Below are positions 15,651-23,160 of a stretch of 64,000 bases of DNA, piece by piece. Position 1 is the first letter of the stretch, and each line of letters begins with the position of its first letter. Location of the stretch: positions 62,001 through 126,000 of the forward strand of contig NZ_JAPCHV010000006.1 of the NCBI RefSeq assembly GCF_026107645.2. The letters are read 5' to 3'. The DNA is from Flavobacterium sp. MFBS3-15. Its GTDB lineage: Bacteria > Bacteroidota > Bacteroidia > Flavobacteriales > Flavobacteriaceae. The notes under the pieces are model-generated. The model saw only the letters and a program-made list of their open reading frames with translations. It ran no database searches and was not told the origin of the DNA. The translations under genes were made by a program, and so were the position numbers.

Positions 15651-16703
15651 ATGATTACAACAGATATACTAATAATCGGTGCGGGTCCAACAGGGCTCTT
15701 TGCCGTGTTTGAAGCGGGGCTGCTCAAGCTGAAATGCCATATAATAGACGGGCTTCCGCAGCCTGGAGGACAGCTTACAGAGCTTTACCCTAAAAAACCC
15801 ATTTTCGATATTCCCGGTTTTCCCTCCGTATTGGCAGGTGACCTGGTAACCAACCTGATGGAGCAGATAAAGCAATTCCAGCCGGGTTTTACTCTGAATG
15901 AAAAAGCCGAAACCGTACAAAAGCTCGAAGATGGCACATTTATAGTGACTACGAACAAGGGCACTGAGCACCATGCAAAAGCAATCGCCATTGCCGGTGG
16001 ACTTGGCAGCTTCGAGCCACGCAAGCCACTGATAGAGGACATTGCTTTTTATGAAGATAAGGGCGTGGAGTATTTTGTAAAAGACCCGGAACTTTTCCGT
16101 GATAAGCGCATTGTGATTGCGGGCGGTGGAGATTCAGCGCTGGACTGGAGTATTTTCCTGGCCGATGTAGCTTCGGAAGTTACGCTGGTACACAGGCGTA
16201 ACGAATTTAGGGGTGCTCTCGATTCTGTTGAGAAAGTCCAGGAGCTCAAAAAGGCGGGAAAGATAAAGCTTATTACGCCTGCTGAAGTAACAGGGATACA
16301 TGGAGCAGAAAAAGTAGAAGCGTTGGACATCGAAATTGATGGCGCACACACTAAAGTTGAGACAGATTACTTCATCCCACTGTTCGGACTCACGCCAAAG
16401 TTGGGCGCCCTGGCCAATTGGGGTCTTGAAATTGAAAAGAATGCCATTAAAGTAAATAATGCACTCGACTACCAAACCAATATAGAAGGTATATACGCGA
16501 TAGGCGACATTAATACCTATCCCGGCAAGCTGAAGCTTATATTGTGCGGCTTCCACGAGGCTACACTGATGTGCCAAAGCGTTTATAATAAGCTGAATCC
16601 AGGCAAAAAATATGTGCTAAAATATACTACTGTAAGCGGTGTAGACGGTTTTGACGGTACACGAAAGGAAGCCGAAAAGCAGGTGGTTAAAGCAATAGAA
16701 TAA
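15651..16703 (+). CDS. Ferredoxin--NADP+ reductase (thioredoxin-reductase-like)
   Basis: A 350-residue FAD/NAD(P) oxidoreductase: FAD motif DILIIGAGPTGLFAVFEAG near residue 5, the PGGQLTELYP segment, NADPH motif RIVIAGGGDSALDWSI (about 150-166), and IEGIYAIGDINTYPG near 290. There is no redox CxxC between the two domains, so it is the YumC-type ferredoxin-NADP reductase, not a true thioredoxin reductase. A reading frame extends 11 codons upstream to a TTG at 15618, but that TTG lies within GAACTTTG, a near-consensus -7 element, so ATG at 15651 is preferred. A ferredoxin gene follows 42 bases downstream, its probable electron partner. Confidence 0.9.
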   Translation: MITTDILIIGAGPTGLFAVFEAGLLKLKCHIIDGLPQPGGQLTELYPKKPIFDIPGFPSVLAGDLVTNLMEQIKQFQPGFTLNEKAETVQKLEDGTFIVTTNKGTEHHAKAIAIAGGLGSFEPRKPLIEDIAFYEDKGVEYFVKDPELFRDKRIVIAGGGDSALDWSIFLADVASEVTLVHRRNEFRGALDSVEKVQELKKAGKIKLITPAEVTGIHGAEKVEALDIEIDGAHTKVETDYFIPLFGLTPKLGALANWGLEIEKNAIKVNNALDYQTNIEGIYAIGDINTYPGKLKLILCGFHEATLMCQSVYNKLNPGKKYVLKYTTVSGVDGFDGTRKEAEKQVVKAIE

Positions 16704-16745
16704 TTAGTTCAGTGTTAGGGTCGGGATTTGTAGTTTCCATCCTGT

Positions 16746-17114
16746 ATGATTGCCCGAACACGGAACTCCAAACCCGTAACTTTGGAAAAAGAAATAACCC
16801 TTAAAATAACCGATCGTGAGGGCGTTGTGCATGAAATTCAGGCGCCTACCGATATGGCTATGAACATCATGGAGGTGTGTCGTGCTTTTGAGCTGGCTCC
16901 CGAAGGTACGATTGGTATTTGCGGCGGTATGGCTATGTGCGCTTCCTGCCAGTGCTACATTCTGAATGACGTACAACTGCCCGAAATGGGCCCCGATGAA
17001 GAGGCGATGCTTTCAGAAGCATTCAATGTAAAGCCCAACAGCCGTTTGGGTTGCCAGATACCTGTTACCGAAGAACTGGAGGGGCTGGAAATTGAGCTTG
17101 CTCCAGAGGAATAA
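16746..17114 (+). CDS. 2Fe-2S ferredoxin (adrenodoxin type)
   Basis: 122 residues with the ligand pattern C-x5-C-x2-C (GICGGMAMCASCQCYI, about residues 58-73) and the fourth cysteine in RLGCQIPV near 99. Gly-rich spacing fits the ISC/adrenodoxin class rather than plant type. It is the expected partner of the upstream reductase, giving an NADPH-ferredoxin electron path; it may serve Fe-S assembly or hydroxylases. The only ATG is at 16746, which gives about 12 extra residues (MIARTRNSKPVTL) before the first strand. A sequence TAACTTTG (16777-16784) inside this stretch looks like a -7 element, so the true start could lie later. Confidence 0.9.
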   Translation: MIARTRNSKPVTLEKEITLKITDREGVVHEIQAPTDMAMNIMEVCRAFELAPEGTIGICGGMAMCASCQCYILNDVQLPEMGPDEEAMLSEAFNVKPNSRLGCQIPVTEELEGLEIELAPEE

Positions 17115-17142
17115 AAATAGCAGGCTGCAGTTAATAAAACAA

Positions 17143-17172
17143 AAAGCGGGACTTTTTTAAATGTCCCGCTTT
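17143..17172. terminator. Bidirectional terminator between ferredoxin and M43 protease
   Basis: Perfect 10-bp stem AAAGCGGGAC/GTCCCGCTTT with a 10-base T/A loop, lying between the convergent ends at 17114 and 17195. Confidence 0.9.
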
Positions 17173-17194
17173 ATTATTATTATGATTTATCAAA

Positions 17195-18577
17195 TTAGTT
17201 TTTGATAAACTTGATAGTTTTCGATTGGTTGCCTTTGTCCAATTTGATGAAGTAAAGGCCGTTAGCATAAGTTGAAGTATTCACATTAAGGTTTGATGTG
17301 CTCGACACTTTAATGTTCGCCATAACCTGACCAAGACTGTTATAAATTGTAAAGCTATCCGGAAGGTTTCCGTTATCTGATGAGATATTTAGTATACCCT
17401 GCGTAGGGTTAGGGTACACGTTCAAGCCATTTAGCAGGTTGAAATCATCTATTCCCAAAGGAGGTTGGCACCTTGTAGAGTTCTTTAAAGATGCTCTTCT
17501 TGGAGAGTTGTTCATAACTGTTAACATCCTTGTTTTTTGATTGAGGGTAAAGATGTTCATGCAGGTGTCATTAGTATAGTCCATGTAATTGTTGGTCATG
17601 TCAAGTCCTGTTTGTGCAGGGCAGGTGTCAAGTCCTGTAGGGCATGAACCGTTAGCGTCATAAGCTACAGGTGTATCGGCGCAATAGTCGCCGCCACTAT
17701 TTGTTGTGCTGCATCCTACAGTATCACCCCAAATGTGCCTTAAGCCCAGTGAATGTCCAATTTCATGAGTGGCAGTACGTCCCCTGTCATATGGTGTGCC
17801 ATAAGTGCCTGATGGGAAAACAGCACGCGAGCCAAAATATTGGTAATGTATTACTACTCCGTCAGTGTTAGCTGCAAAAGGCCCTGAAAGACCCTGAAGC
17901 CCTGATGACTGAGGGAATTGGGCATAGCCCAAAACACCATCAAGGTCACCTCCAAAGCGGCACACCCAGATATTAAAATAATTTGTTGGATCCCAGATGG
18001 TCTCGGGTTTCATATAGCTCTCCACAGTAGATTCATCATAGGAAGTTATTCCAAGATTTACCCTATCGATTCCAGTTGTGGCAGATCCGTCGGGAGCTGT
18101 TTTGGCAAGACAAAATTCTATTTCAACATCTGCTCCAACAGCGTCGCTGTTATATCCAGGTGTCCCGGCTTGTCTCCTGTAATCTTGGTTAAGTACTGTG
18201 ATTTGTGAAAGCACCTGGCCTTCTTTTATATTTTCGCTTACTCCTACTGCATCGCCATCATGAATTACGTGTACAACTACAGGGATAGTAATTACTATAG
18301 CTTCATTGCTGGGTGATGCTTGCCTGCGAATTTGTTCCTGCTGAATTTTAGCTTCGATCCATTGTTCGAATTCAGGTGTATTGGCACGTTGAGGGATTTG
18401 CTCACGCAGATATTCTTCATATTCGGCAGAAACACACCTGATGAGGCCGTTCTCAGGGTTTGCTGCTGCTTTAATAGGTCTTCCGAAAGCTTTTGGTTGC
18501 TGTTGCGCTGCAACCGAGAGGCTTAAGGATAAGAAAGCAGCCACAAGAGCAACTTTACTATAAATAGTTTTTTTCAT
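17195..18577 (-). CDS. M43-family (pappalysin-like) zinc metalloprotease with T9SS sorting domain
   Basis: 460 residues: signal peptide (MKKTIYSKVALVAAFLSLSLSVAAQ), a propeptide-like region, and an M43 metallopeptidase domain with IPVVVHVIHDGDAVGVSENI, LNQDYRR and the zinc motif HEIGHSLGLRH near residue 270. The Met-turn YMDYTNDTCMN follows. The last ~75 residues are a T9SS type A domain (GLNVYPNPTQGILNISS, YNSLGQVMANI, NGLYFIKLDKG). The protease should be exported to the surface or medium. It shares this architecture with 41039-43057 and 44256-46307 but lacks their extra C-terminal modules. It lies next to a LytTR two-component pair; regulation by that pair is possible but not shown. Confidence 0.92.
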   Translation of the reverse strand: MKKTIYSKVALVAAFLSLSLSVAAQQQPKAFGRPIKAAANPENGLIRCVSAEYEEYLREQIPQRANTPEFEQWIEAKIQQEQIRRQASPSNEAIVITIPVVVHVIHDGDAVGVSENIKEGQVLSQITVLNQDYRRQAGTPGYNSDAVGADVEIEFCLAKTAPDGSATTGIDRVNLGITSYDESTVESYMKPETIWDPTNYFNIWVCRFGGDLDGVLGYAQFPQSSGLQGLSGPFAANTDGVVIHYQYFGSRAVFPSGTYGTPYDRGRTATHEIGHSLGLRHIWGDTVGCSTTNSGGDYCADTPVAYDANGSCPTGLDTCPAQTGLDMTNNYMDYTNDTCMNIFTLNQKTRMLTVMNNSPRRASLKNSTRCQPPLGIDDFNLLNGLNVYPNPTQGILNISSDNGNLPDSFTIYNSLGQVMANIKVSSTSNLNVNTSTYANGLYFIKLDKGNQSKTIKFIKN

Positions 18578-18763
18578 TATTTAGGGAATAAAAAAATTAT
18601 GTTAAAAAAGTCTCGCAAGATATTTAAAATCAGTAACTAATTCCAAATATTTTTCGTTAATTTCATGCTTGATCATCAGAGGATAAAATTATATTATGAT
18701 TTGTGTAATTGAAAATATTATAGGTAAATCATCATATTATATCGGTTAACCGTCTGTCTGTTG

Positions 18764-19444
18764 TTAAAAGTGTTTGTTTATTTCATCTTTATACGTGTCT
18801 CCGATAGGGATAACGAAATCTTCAATTTGAATGGTTTTATTGTAAATAGTTTTAATTTTTCTTAATGGGACAATGTATGACCTGTGGACTCTTAAAAATC
18901 CAGATTCAGGAAGTTTTTCAAGTATATTCTTCATTGATAACCGTGTAGTTATTGTGCTTTTTCCTTTGAGATGGATTCGGATATAATCATCCAGGCCTTC
19001 AATGAGCAAAATGTCTTCCATATCAATTCGATGCAGTTTGTAATCGGCACGTATGAGAATGTGCTGTTGTTCGCCGGTTGTATGCCGGGCCTTCATTTCT
19101 TTGAAGGCTTTATCAGTTGCGGTAAGGAATCTTTTCAGTGAAAACGGTTTCAACAGGTAATCTATAGCATTTACATTAAAACCTTCTACAGCATATTCGC
19201 TAAATGCGGTTGTGAAAATTACCATTATATCATAGTCCATCTGGCGATAAAAGTCTAAGCCATTTTTGCCTGGCATTTGTATGTCCAGGAATAGGAGGTC
19301 GACAGGAAATTTTTTTATGTGACGCAATGCTTCGGCTGTATTCGTGAAGGTTTTCTCCAGTTCAATTATGCCTGATTGCCTGCAGAAGTGTTCAATTACC
19401 TTTAGGGCAAGCGGCTCATCGTCTACGGCTATCGCTTTTATCAT
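18764..19444 (-). CDS. LytTR-family response regulator
   Basis: 226 residues: a receiver domain (about 1-120) with DDE at 8-10, phospho-acceptor Asp in LLFLDIQMPGKNG, Thr in VIFTTAFSEYAVEGF and Lys in DYLLKPFSLKRF, then a LytTR DNA-binding domain (about 135-226) with DILLIEGLDDYIRIHL and LPESGFLRVHRSYIVPL. It is translated from an ATG that overlaps the histidine kinase stop by four bases (ATGA). The pair is the standard Bacteroidota LytS/LytTR system. Target genes are not evident; no convincing LytTR-type repeat was found in front of the neighbouring protease. Confidence 0.93.
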   Translation of the reverse strand: MIKAIAVDDEPLALKVIEHFCRQSGIIELEKTFTNTAEALRHIKKFPVDLLFLDIQMPGKNGLDFYRQMDYDIMVIFTTAFSEYAVEGFNVNAIDYLLKPFSLKRFLTATDKAFKEMKARHTTGEQQHILIRADYKLHRIDMEDILLIEGLDDYIRIHLKGKSTITTRLSMKNILEKLPESGFLRVHRSYIVPLRKIKTIYNKTIQIEDFVIPIGDTYKDEINKHF

Positions 19445-20490
19445 GACAGGTTGAGGGTTAATTGTACTTCGAACGATTCGTTTGTGTCAACTATAACTAA
19501 TTTGTGTTTTTGGGGATAAAGGAATTCCAATCGTTGCTTTGTGTTTTCTATTCCCTGTTCGCTTTTTTCTTCTATCGGGGACATTGTTACCTTGTTGTTT
19601 GTGATGATCATTTCCAGTCTGTTTTCTTCGATATTGATATTTATGGAAATAAAACTGTCCTCTTCCGGGTTGAGTCCGTGTTTAAAAGCATTTTCTATAA
19701 AAGGTATCAGTAGCATTGGCGAAATGCTTTTGCCTGCAGGATCGCCTGTAATAATGAAAGAGAAAGGCGTGCTGTTAACCATCCTTAATTGCTGCAGGCT
19801 TACATAGTTTTTTATGTAGCTTAATTCATGTTCCAAAGGTACGGTATCACGGCTGCTTTCGGTAACTACATAACGCATCATTGAAGATAGTTTTAATACA
19901 GCTTCAGGAGCCGCATCCGATTTTTCAAGTGTAAGTGCATACAGGCTGTTTAGGGTGTTGAACAGGAAGTGTGGGTTAATCTGGGCTTTGAGATATGAAA
20001 CTTCGGTTTTCAGCTTTTCGCTATGGATGGTGTTGAGGCGCTGGTTCACGCGCATTAGGAAGGATAGGAAAAATACCAAAAGGAATTGGAATATCGAACC
20101 CCCTCTAAAGAACATCATTACGGGGAATGTGATCCCGGGGTTTTGCATATCCGGAAGTGGAGGGGCTTGCATCGGCATATGCCGCGGCATATCCTCATAC
20201 CCAAGCAAAATACCTGGTAGGCTGGCTATTATGATATAACAGGCAATGATCGCCAAAAAGAAAAACAGTCGCTGTTGCTTAAAATAGAGTTTTGGAATGA
20301 AATAAAGGTAATTGGCGTAAAAAAAGACGAGCAACAGTAAGTAGCTTATAAAGTGCCGGCGAAAGGGTATTATGTGGAGAAGGTGTCCTGAAGTACGATC
20401 TGGTGATGCGAGTATAGGAATGCTCAGGAACAGCAGCGCACCTAATAGGTGCAGTAGGTTGGTCTGTGTTTTTTTTGTCATGGCGATCAT
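19441..20490 (-). CDS. LytS-like sensor histidine kinase
   Basis: 349 residues. About four hydrophobic segments fill the first 150 residues (15-30, 45-68, 75-100, 125-150), with a Pro/Met-rich stretch between. The His_kinase domain starts at QINPHFLFNTLNSLY (His near 171), with KLSSMMRYVVTESSRDTVPLEHE following, and the ATPase part has LLIPFIENAFKHG and GIENTKQRLEFLYP. It forms an operon with the overlapping LytTR regulator. The start could be the MIAMTKK ATG at 20490 or the second Met three codons later. The signal is unknown; the loop regions are short, so sensing is probably in the membrane. Confidence 0.9.
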   Translation of the reverse strand: MIAMTKKTQTNLLHLLGALLFLSIPILASPDRTSGHLLHIIPFRRHFISYLLLLVFFYANYLYFIPKLYFKQQRLFFFLAIIACYIIIASLPGILLGYEDMPRHMPMQAPPLPDMQNPGITFPVMMFFRGGSIFQFLLVFFLSFLMRVNQRLNTIHSEKLKTEVSYLKAQINPHFLFNTLNSLYALTLEKSDAAPEAVLKLSSMMRYVVTESSRDTVPLEHELSYIKNYVSLQQLRMVNSTPFSFIITGDPAGKSISPMLLIPFIENAFKHGLNPEEDSFISININIEENRLEMIITNNKVTMSPIEEKSEQGIENTKQRLEFLYPQKHKLVIVDTNESFEVQLTLNLS

Positions 20491-20588
20491 CGTTCAGGTA
20501 AAACTACCAAGAAAAAACGATGCCTGCGAATTTATGCGGTAAAACGATAAATAATAGAGGTGAATGTGTGTGTGGTATATACTAAAAT

Positions 20589-20620
20589 CAAAAAAGCCCT
20601 CCAAACTAATGGAAAGCTTT
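20589..20620 (-). terminator. Possible terminator hairpin on the minus strand
   Basis: On the minus strand CTTTCCA/TGGAGGG (with two G-T pairs) folds and is followed by CTTTTTTGAT. It lies 110 bases after the tRNA terminator and before the LytS gene; its transcript is unknown. A second strong stem (ACCGC/GCGGT at 20642-20655) and a GGTTTTT/AAAAACC-type palindrome (20680-20695) lie nearby. Confidence 0.35.
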
Positions 20621-20704
20621 TCATTGGTCTAACTACTAAACCTACCGCTCGCGCGGTATAAACAACACAACTGCGTTCTGGTTTTTTCAAAAACCTCATT
20701 GGGC

Positions 20705-20729
20705 AAAAAAGCCTTTCTTTACGAAAGGC
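20705..20729 (-). terminator. Terminator downstream of tRNA-Asp
   Basis: On the minus strand the stem GCCTTTC/GAAAGGC (20711-20729) with a 5-base loop runs into TTTTTTGCCC, 16 bases after the tRNA 3' end. It shows that the tRNA is transcribed alone or as the last gene. Confidence 0.85.
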
Positions 20730-20744
20730 TCTTCCCAATTTTAG

Positions 20745-20818
20745 CGGTCTGGACGGGACTCGAACCCGCGACCCCGTGCGTGACAGGCACGTATTCTAAC
20801 CAACTGAACTACCAAACC
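20745..20818 (-). tRNA. tRNA-Asp (anticodon GTC)
   Basis: On the minus strand a 74-base cloverleaf can be folded: acceptor GGTTTGG/CCAGACC (one G-U), D arm GTTCAGTTGGTTAGAAT, anticodon loop CTGTCAC inside GTGC/GCAC giving anticodon GTC, variable GGGGTC and T arm GCGGGTTCGAGTCCCG. The discriminator is G, as expected for Asp. The CCA end is not encoded. A terminator follows at once. Confidence 0.97.
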
Positions 20819-20904
20819 AGCGCTTAATTGCGAGTGCAAATATACGACTCATTTCCACTTCTGCAAATCTTTTTCAAATAAAATTCAAATTATTTTTAGG
20901 GAGA

Positions 20905-21831
20905 TTATCCAAACTTTTGTTTCTCAACAAGGTAGGTTGTCAATATTTTTTCAAATTTTTCATCTACAGAAACGGGAACATACTTAATTCTATACTGAAT
21001 GCAGGTGTCGGCAATCTTCTTGAAATAGTCGTCCACCAGTTTTTCATACTCCGTTTTTACGTTTTCGGCAAAAAGGTTCACCTCTTCACCACTCTCCAGG
21101 TCGATAAATTTGCGAGGTGTGTTGTCAAAATCAAAGCTCAGTTCCGTTTTTTTATCAACTACGTGGAATAAAACCACCTTATGCTTGTTGTGCTTCAGGT
21201 GTTGCAAGGCATTAAACAGCGCTTCATCATTCCCGGGCTGGAACATATCGGTGAACAGTATGATCATCGAGCGCCTGTGCATCTTCTGCGCGATTTGGTG
21301 CAGGAAAGTTATGGTATCGGTAGCTTTTGCCTGCCCCGGTGCCGAAAGTATTCCCTCCAGCTTGTTCAGGAGCATCCTGTGATGCCTTCCGCTGCCTTTC
21401 TCTGGTGCGTAGAACTCGTAGGTGTCCGAATACACACTTAGTCCAACAGCATCCCTCTGGCGCTTTAGCAGGTCCATCAGGACAGCCGACGCCAGTACAG
21501 AGAAGCCTATTTTATTCTCGTAAAACAGCTGTCCGTCCTTTAGCTTTGGATAATGCATGGACGAAGAATTATCCACAATGATATGGCACCGTAAGTTGGT
21601 CTCTTCCTCGTATCGTTTGGTATACAGCCTGTCAGTACGGGCGAACAGCTTCCAGTCGATGTGTTTGGTGCTTTCGCCTGCATTGTACACCTTATGCTCG
21701 GCAAACTCCGACGAAAAACCATGAAACGGGCTCTTGTGCATGCCCGAGATGAAACCCTCCACAATCTGGTTGGCCAGCAGCTCCAGATGTGAAAAACTCG
21801 ATATCTTTTCTAATTGTCCTTCTATCTTCAT
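20905..21831 (-). CDS. DUF58 domain protein (vWA-like, MoxR-associated type)
   Basis: 308 residues with the DUF58 hallmark FSSEFAEHKVYNAGESTKHIDWKLFARTDRLYTKRYEEE (in pieces, about 42-80) and a von Willebrand A-like core with the MIDAS motif HIIVDNSSSMHYP near residue 87 and LFTDMFQPG near 195. DUF58 proteins usually accompany a MoxR ATPase and other vWA proteins in assembling or inserting complexes; none is visible beside this copy, the neighbours being a tRNA and an unrelated lipoprotein. A minus-strand -7 TACATTTG (21837-21844) ends 5 bases before the ATG, which predicts an almost leaderless mRNA. Confidence 0.9.
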   Translation of the reverse strand: MKIEGQLEKISSFSHLELLANQIVEGFISGMHKSPFHGFSSEFAEHKVYNAGESTKHIDWKLFARTDRLYTKRYEEETNLRCHIIVDNSSSMHYPKLKDGQLFYENKIGFSVLASAVLMDLLKRQRDAVGLSVYSDTYEFYAPEKGSGRHHRMLLNKLEGILSAPGQAKATDTITFLHQIAQKMHRRSMIILFTDMFQPGNDEALFNALQHLKHNKHKVVLFHVVDKKTELSFDFDNTPRKFIDLESGEEVNLFAENVKTEYEKLVDDYFKKIADTCIQYRIKYVPVSVDEKFEKILTTYLVEKQKFG

Positions 21832-22294
21832 AATTCCAAATGTAGCGAATTTGAGGATATTTTGCCACGAATTACACCAATTTTACCAATTCTATATTGA
21901 AACGCTGATAGTGACAAATTATTTGAAGCGCCATCGAAACGCTTCTTTGGGGAGGCATGGTACCCTCGTCGGCTTTATCCCTCCTCCGTCGGGAATGTCG
22001 CTACCACCCGGGCTATGAGGAAATGTCTTCTTTTGTTTTAATCACAAGCCCGTTGAAAGAGAAAACACAAGTTGCACAAAAGCCCTGTAAATCAACATAT
22101 TCTTAATATCAACACTTTGACCATTATATAATTAAATTATTTTATTTCAATTAATTACGTCACAGAGCTAAATGAGTAATTGTTTGATCAAATAACCTGT
22201 AAAATATGTCATCCTAATTTTACAAAATTTTTGTTAATACGGATTTTTGTTATATTTTTATGGTCTTAATCATTATATCAACAACCTTTAAAAC
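21832..22294. other. 463-bp gene-free stretch with a GC-rich palindromic island
   Basis: No credible ORF is present. The stretch holds the promoter of the DUF58 gene at its left end, a short hairpin GAAGCG/CGCTTC (about 21926-21945), and a GC-rich island (about 21950-22020) unlike the AT-rich flanks. The island contains GGTACC, CCCTCGTCGG followed by CCTCCGTCGGG, and GGGATAAAG-type segments on the opposite strand, which resembles the dispersed flavobacterial intergenic repeats. The right end is plain AT-rich leader of the lipoprotein gene. Confidence 0.5.
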
Positions 22295-22912
22295 ATGAAA
22301 CAATTTAGAGTTTTAATTTTAGCAAGTGCAGTGATCCTGACATCTTGTAAGAAAGAACAAACAACGGAACAGACTGACGAACAAACTAAAGAAAGTACTG
22401 CTGCTGTTGTAAGGCCGGAACCAAAAACAACAGTATCCGGTACTTCTTTTATAGATGAAAGTGAGAATACTTATGACAAACAATATCAAACAGGAAGTTA
22501 TACAAAGGAAAAATATACAGTTGTAAGCTATACTACAAATGCTAAATTCTCTGAAACAGATTTCGAGCATGGCGCACCAAACGAACAACAACAATTATTA
22601 GCTGTAAACATCGGTCTTGAGAGTCTTGAGTGTAATGGAGCATATTCCGGAATGAATACAAGTTTATCTGTTCATGCCGATGATAAATCAGAAGGAATAC
22701 AAAAGTTTACTTCTTTTACGCCGGAATTTTATAAAGCAAATCCTAATGCTGTAAGTCTTGATACAAGCAATGATCTGGTTTTAAAAAAAGGTGAGAAAGC
22801 TGAAAAAGTGTTTTATTTCATAATACCTAAAGATTCAGATTTGTCTAAAGCATATTTGACCCTGTATAGAGGAAGTGATAGAGAAGAACTCAAAGTACAA
22901 TTAAACCCATAA
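22295..22912 (+). CDS. Lipoprotein of unknown function (205 aa)
   Basis: A lipoprotein signal peptide (MKQFRVLILASAVILTSCKK) with lipobox LTSC is followed by a highly charged linker rich in E, Q and T (residues 21-45) and then a globular part beginning near residue 50 (TSFIDESENTYDKQYQTG). The rest has strands such as KAEKVFYFIIPKDSDLSKAYLTLYRGSDREELKVQL, which looks like a DUF4352-like immunoglobulin-type domain, a fold seen in small extracytoplasmic lipoproteins. Codon use is more AT-rich than in the housekeeping neighbours. It is monocistronic with a strong terminator. Function unknown. Confidence 0.7.
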   Translation: MKQFRVLILASAVILTSCKKEQTTEQTDEQTKESTAAVVRPEPKTTVSGTSFIDESENTYDKQYQTGSYTKEKYTVVSYTTNAKFSETDFEHGAPNEQQQLLAVNIGLESLECNGAYSGMNTSLSVHADDKSEGIQKFTSFTPEFYKANPNAVSLDTSNDLVLKKGEKAEKVFYFIIPKDSDLSKAYLTLYRGSDREELKVQLNP

Positions 22913-22978
22913 TTTTTGGAAAAAGTTATATTATGTGAATAATGGTTTTAACAAATTAAGTATTCATCATAAAATTGC

Positions 22979-23014
22979 ACAGGATAAGACGAAATGTTTT
23001 ATCCTGTTTTTTTT
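22979..23014 (+). terminator. Strong terminator of the lipoprotein gene
   Basis: ACAGGATAA/TTATCCTGT (9 bp) followed by eight or nine T residues, 66 bases after the stop codon. Confidence 0.9.
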
Positions 23015-23049
23015 TGCCTAAATTTTGAGGTGATTTTAATTAATTTAAC

Positions 23050-23158
23050 CGTTGGGTCTACTGGAGGTTTCAATCTGAAATTAATTGCCACATAGAAACT
23101 TATAAAATAAAAAAGAGATTAGATATGTTTCTATGTGGTAAAAAAATTACACCCAACG
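23050..23158. repeat. Nested inverted-repeat element (109 bp)
   Basis: An outer inverted repeat CGTTGGGT (23050-23057)/ACCCAACG (23151-23158) encloses an inner perfect 12-bp one, CCACATAGAAAC (23088-23099)/GTTTCTATGTGG (23127-23138), with a 27-base AT-rich centre. The two arms point to a palindromic extragenic element rather than a simple terminator. It lies between two genes' 3' ends, the lipoprotein at 22912 and the OYE-type gene ending at 23161. Confidence 0.65.
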
Positions 23159-23160
23159 TA

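Noticed and set aside
20532..20738. 68-aa frame on the minus strand beside tRNA-Asp
   Set aside because: It runs across the tRNA terminator and several hairpins and has no protein-like pattern.
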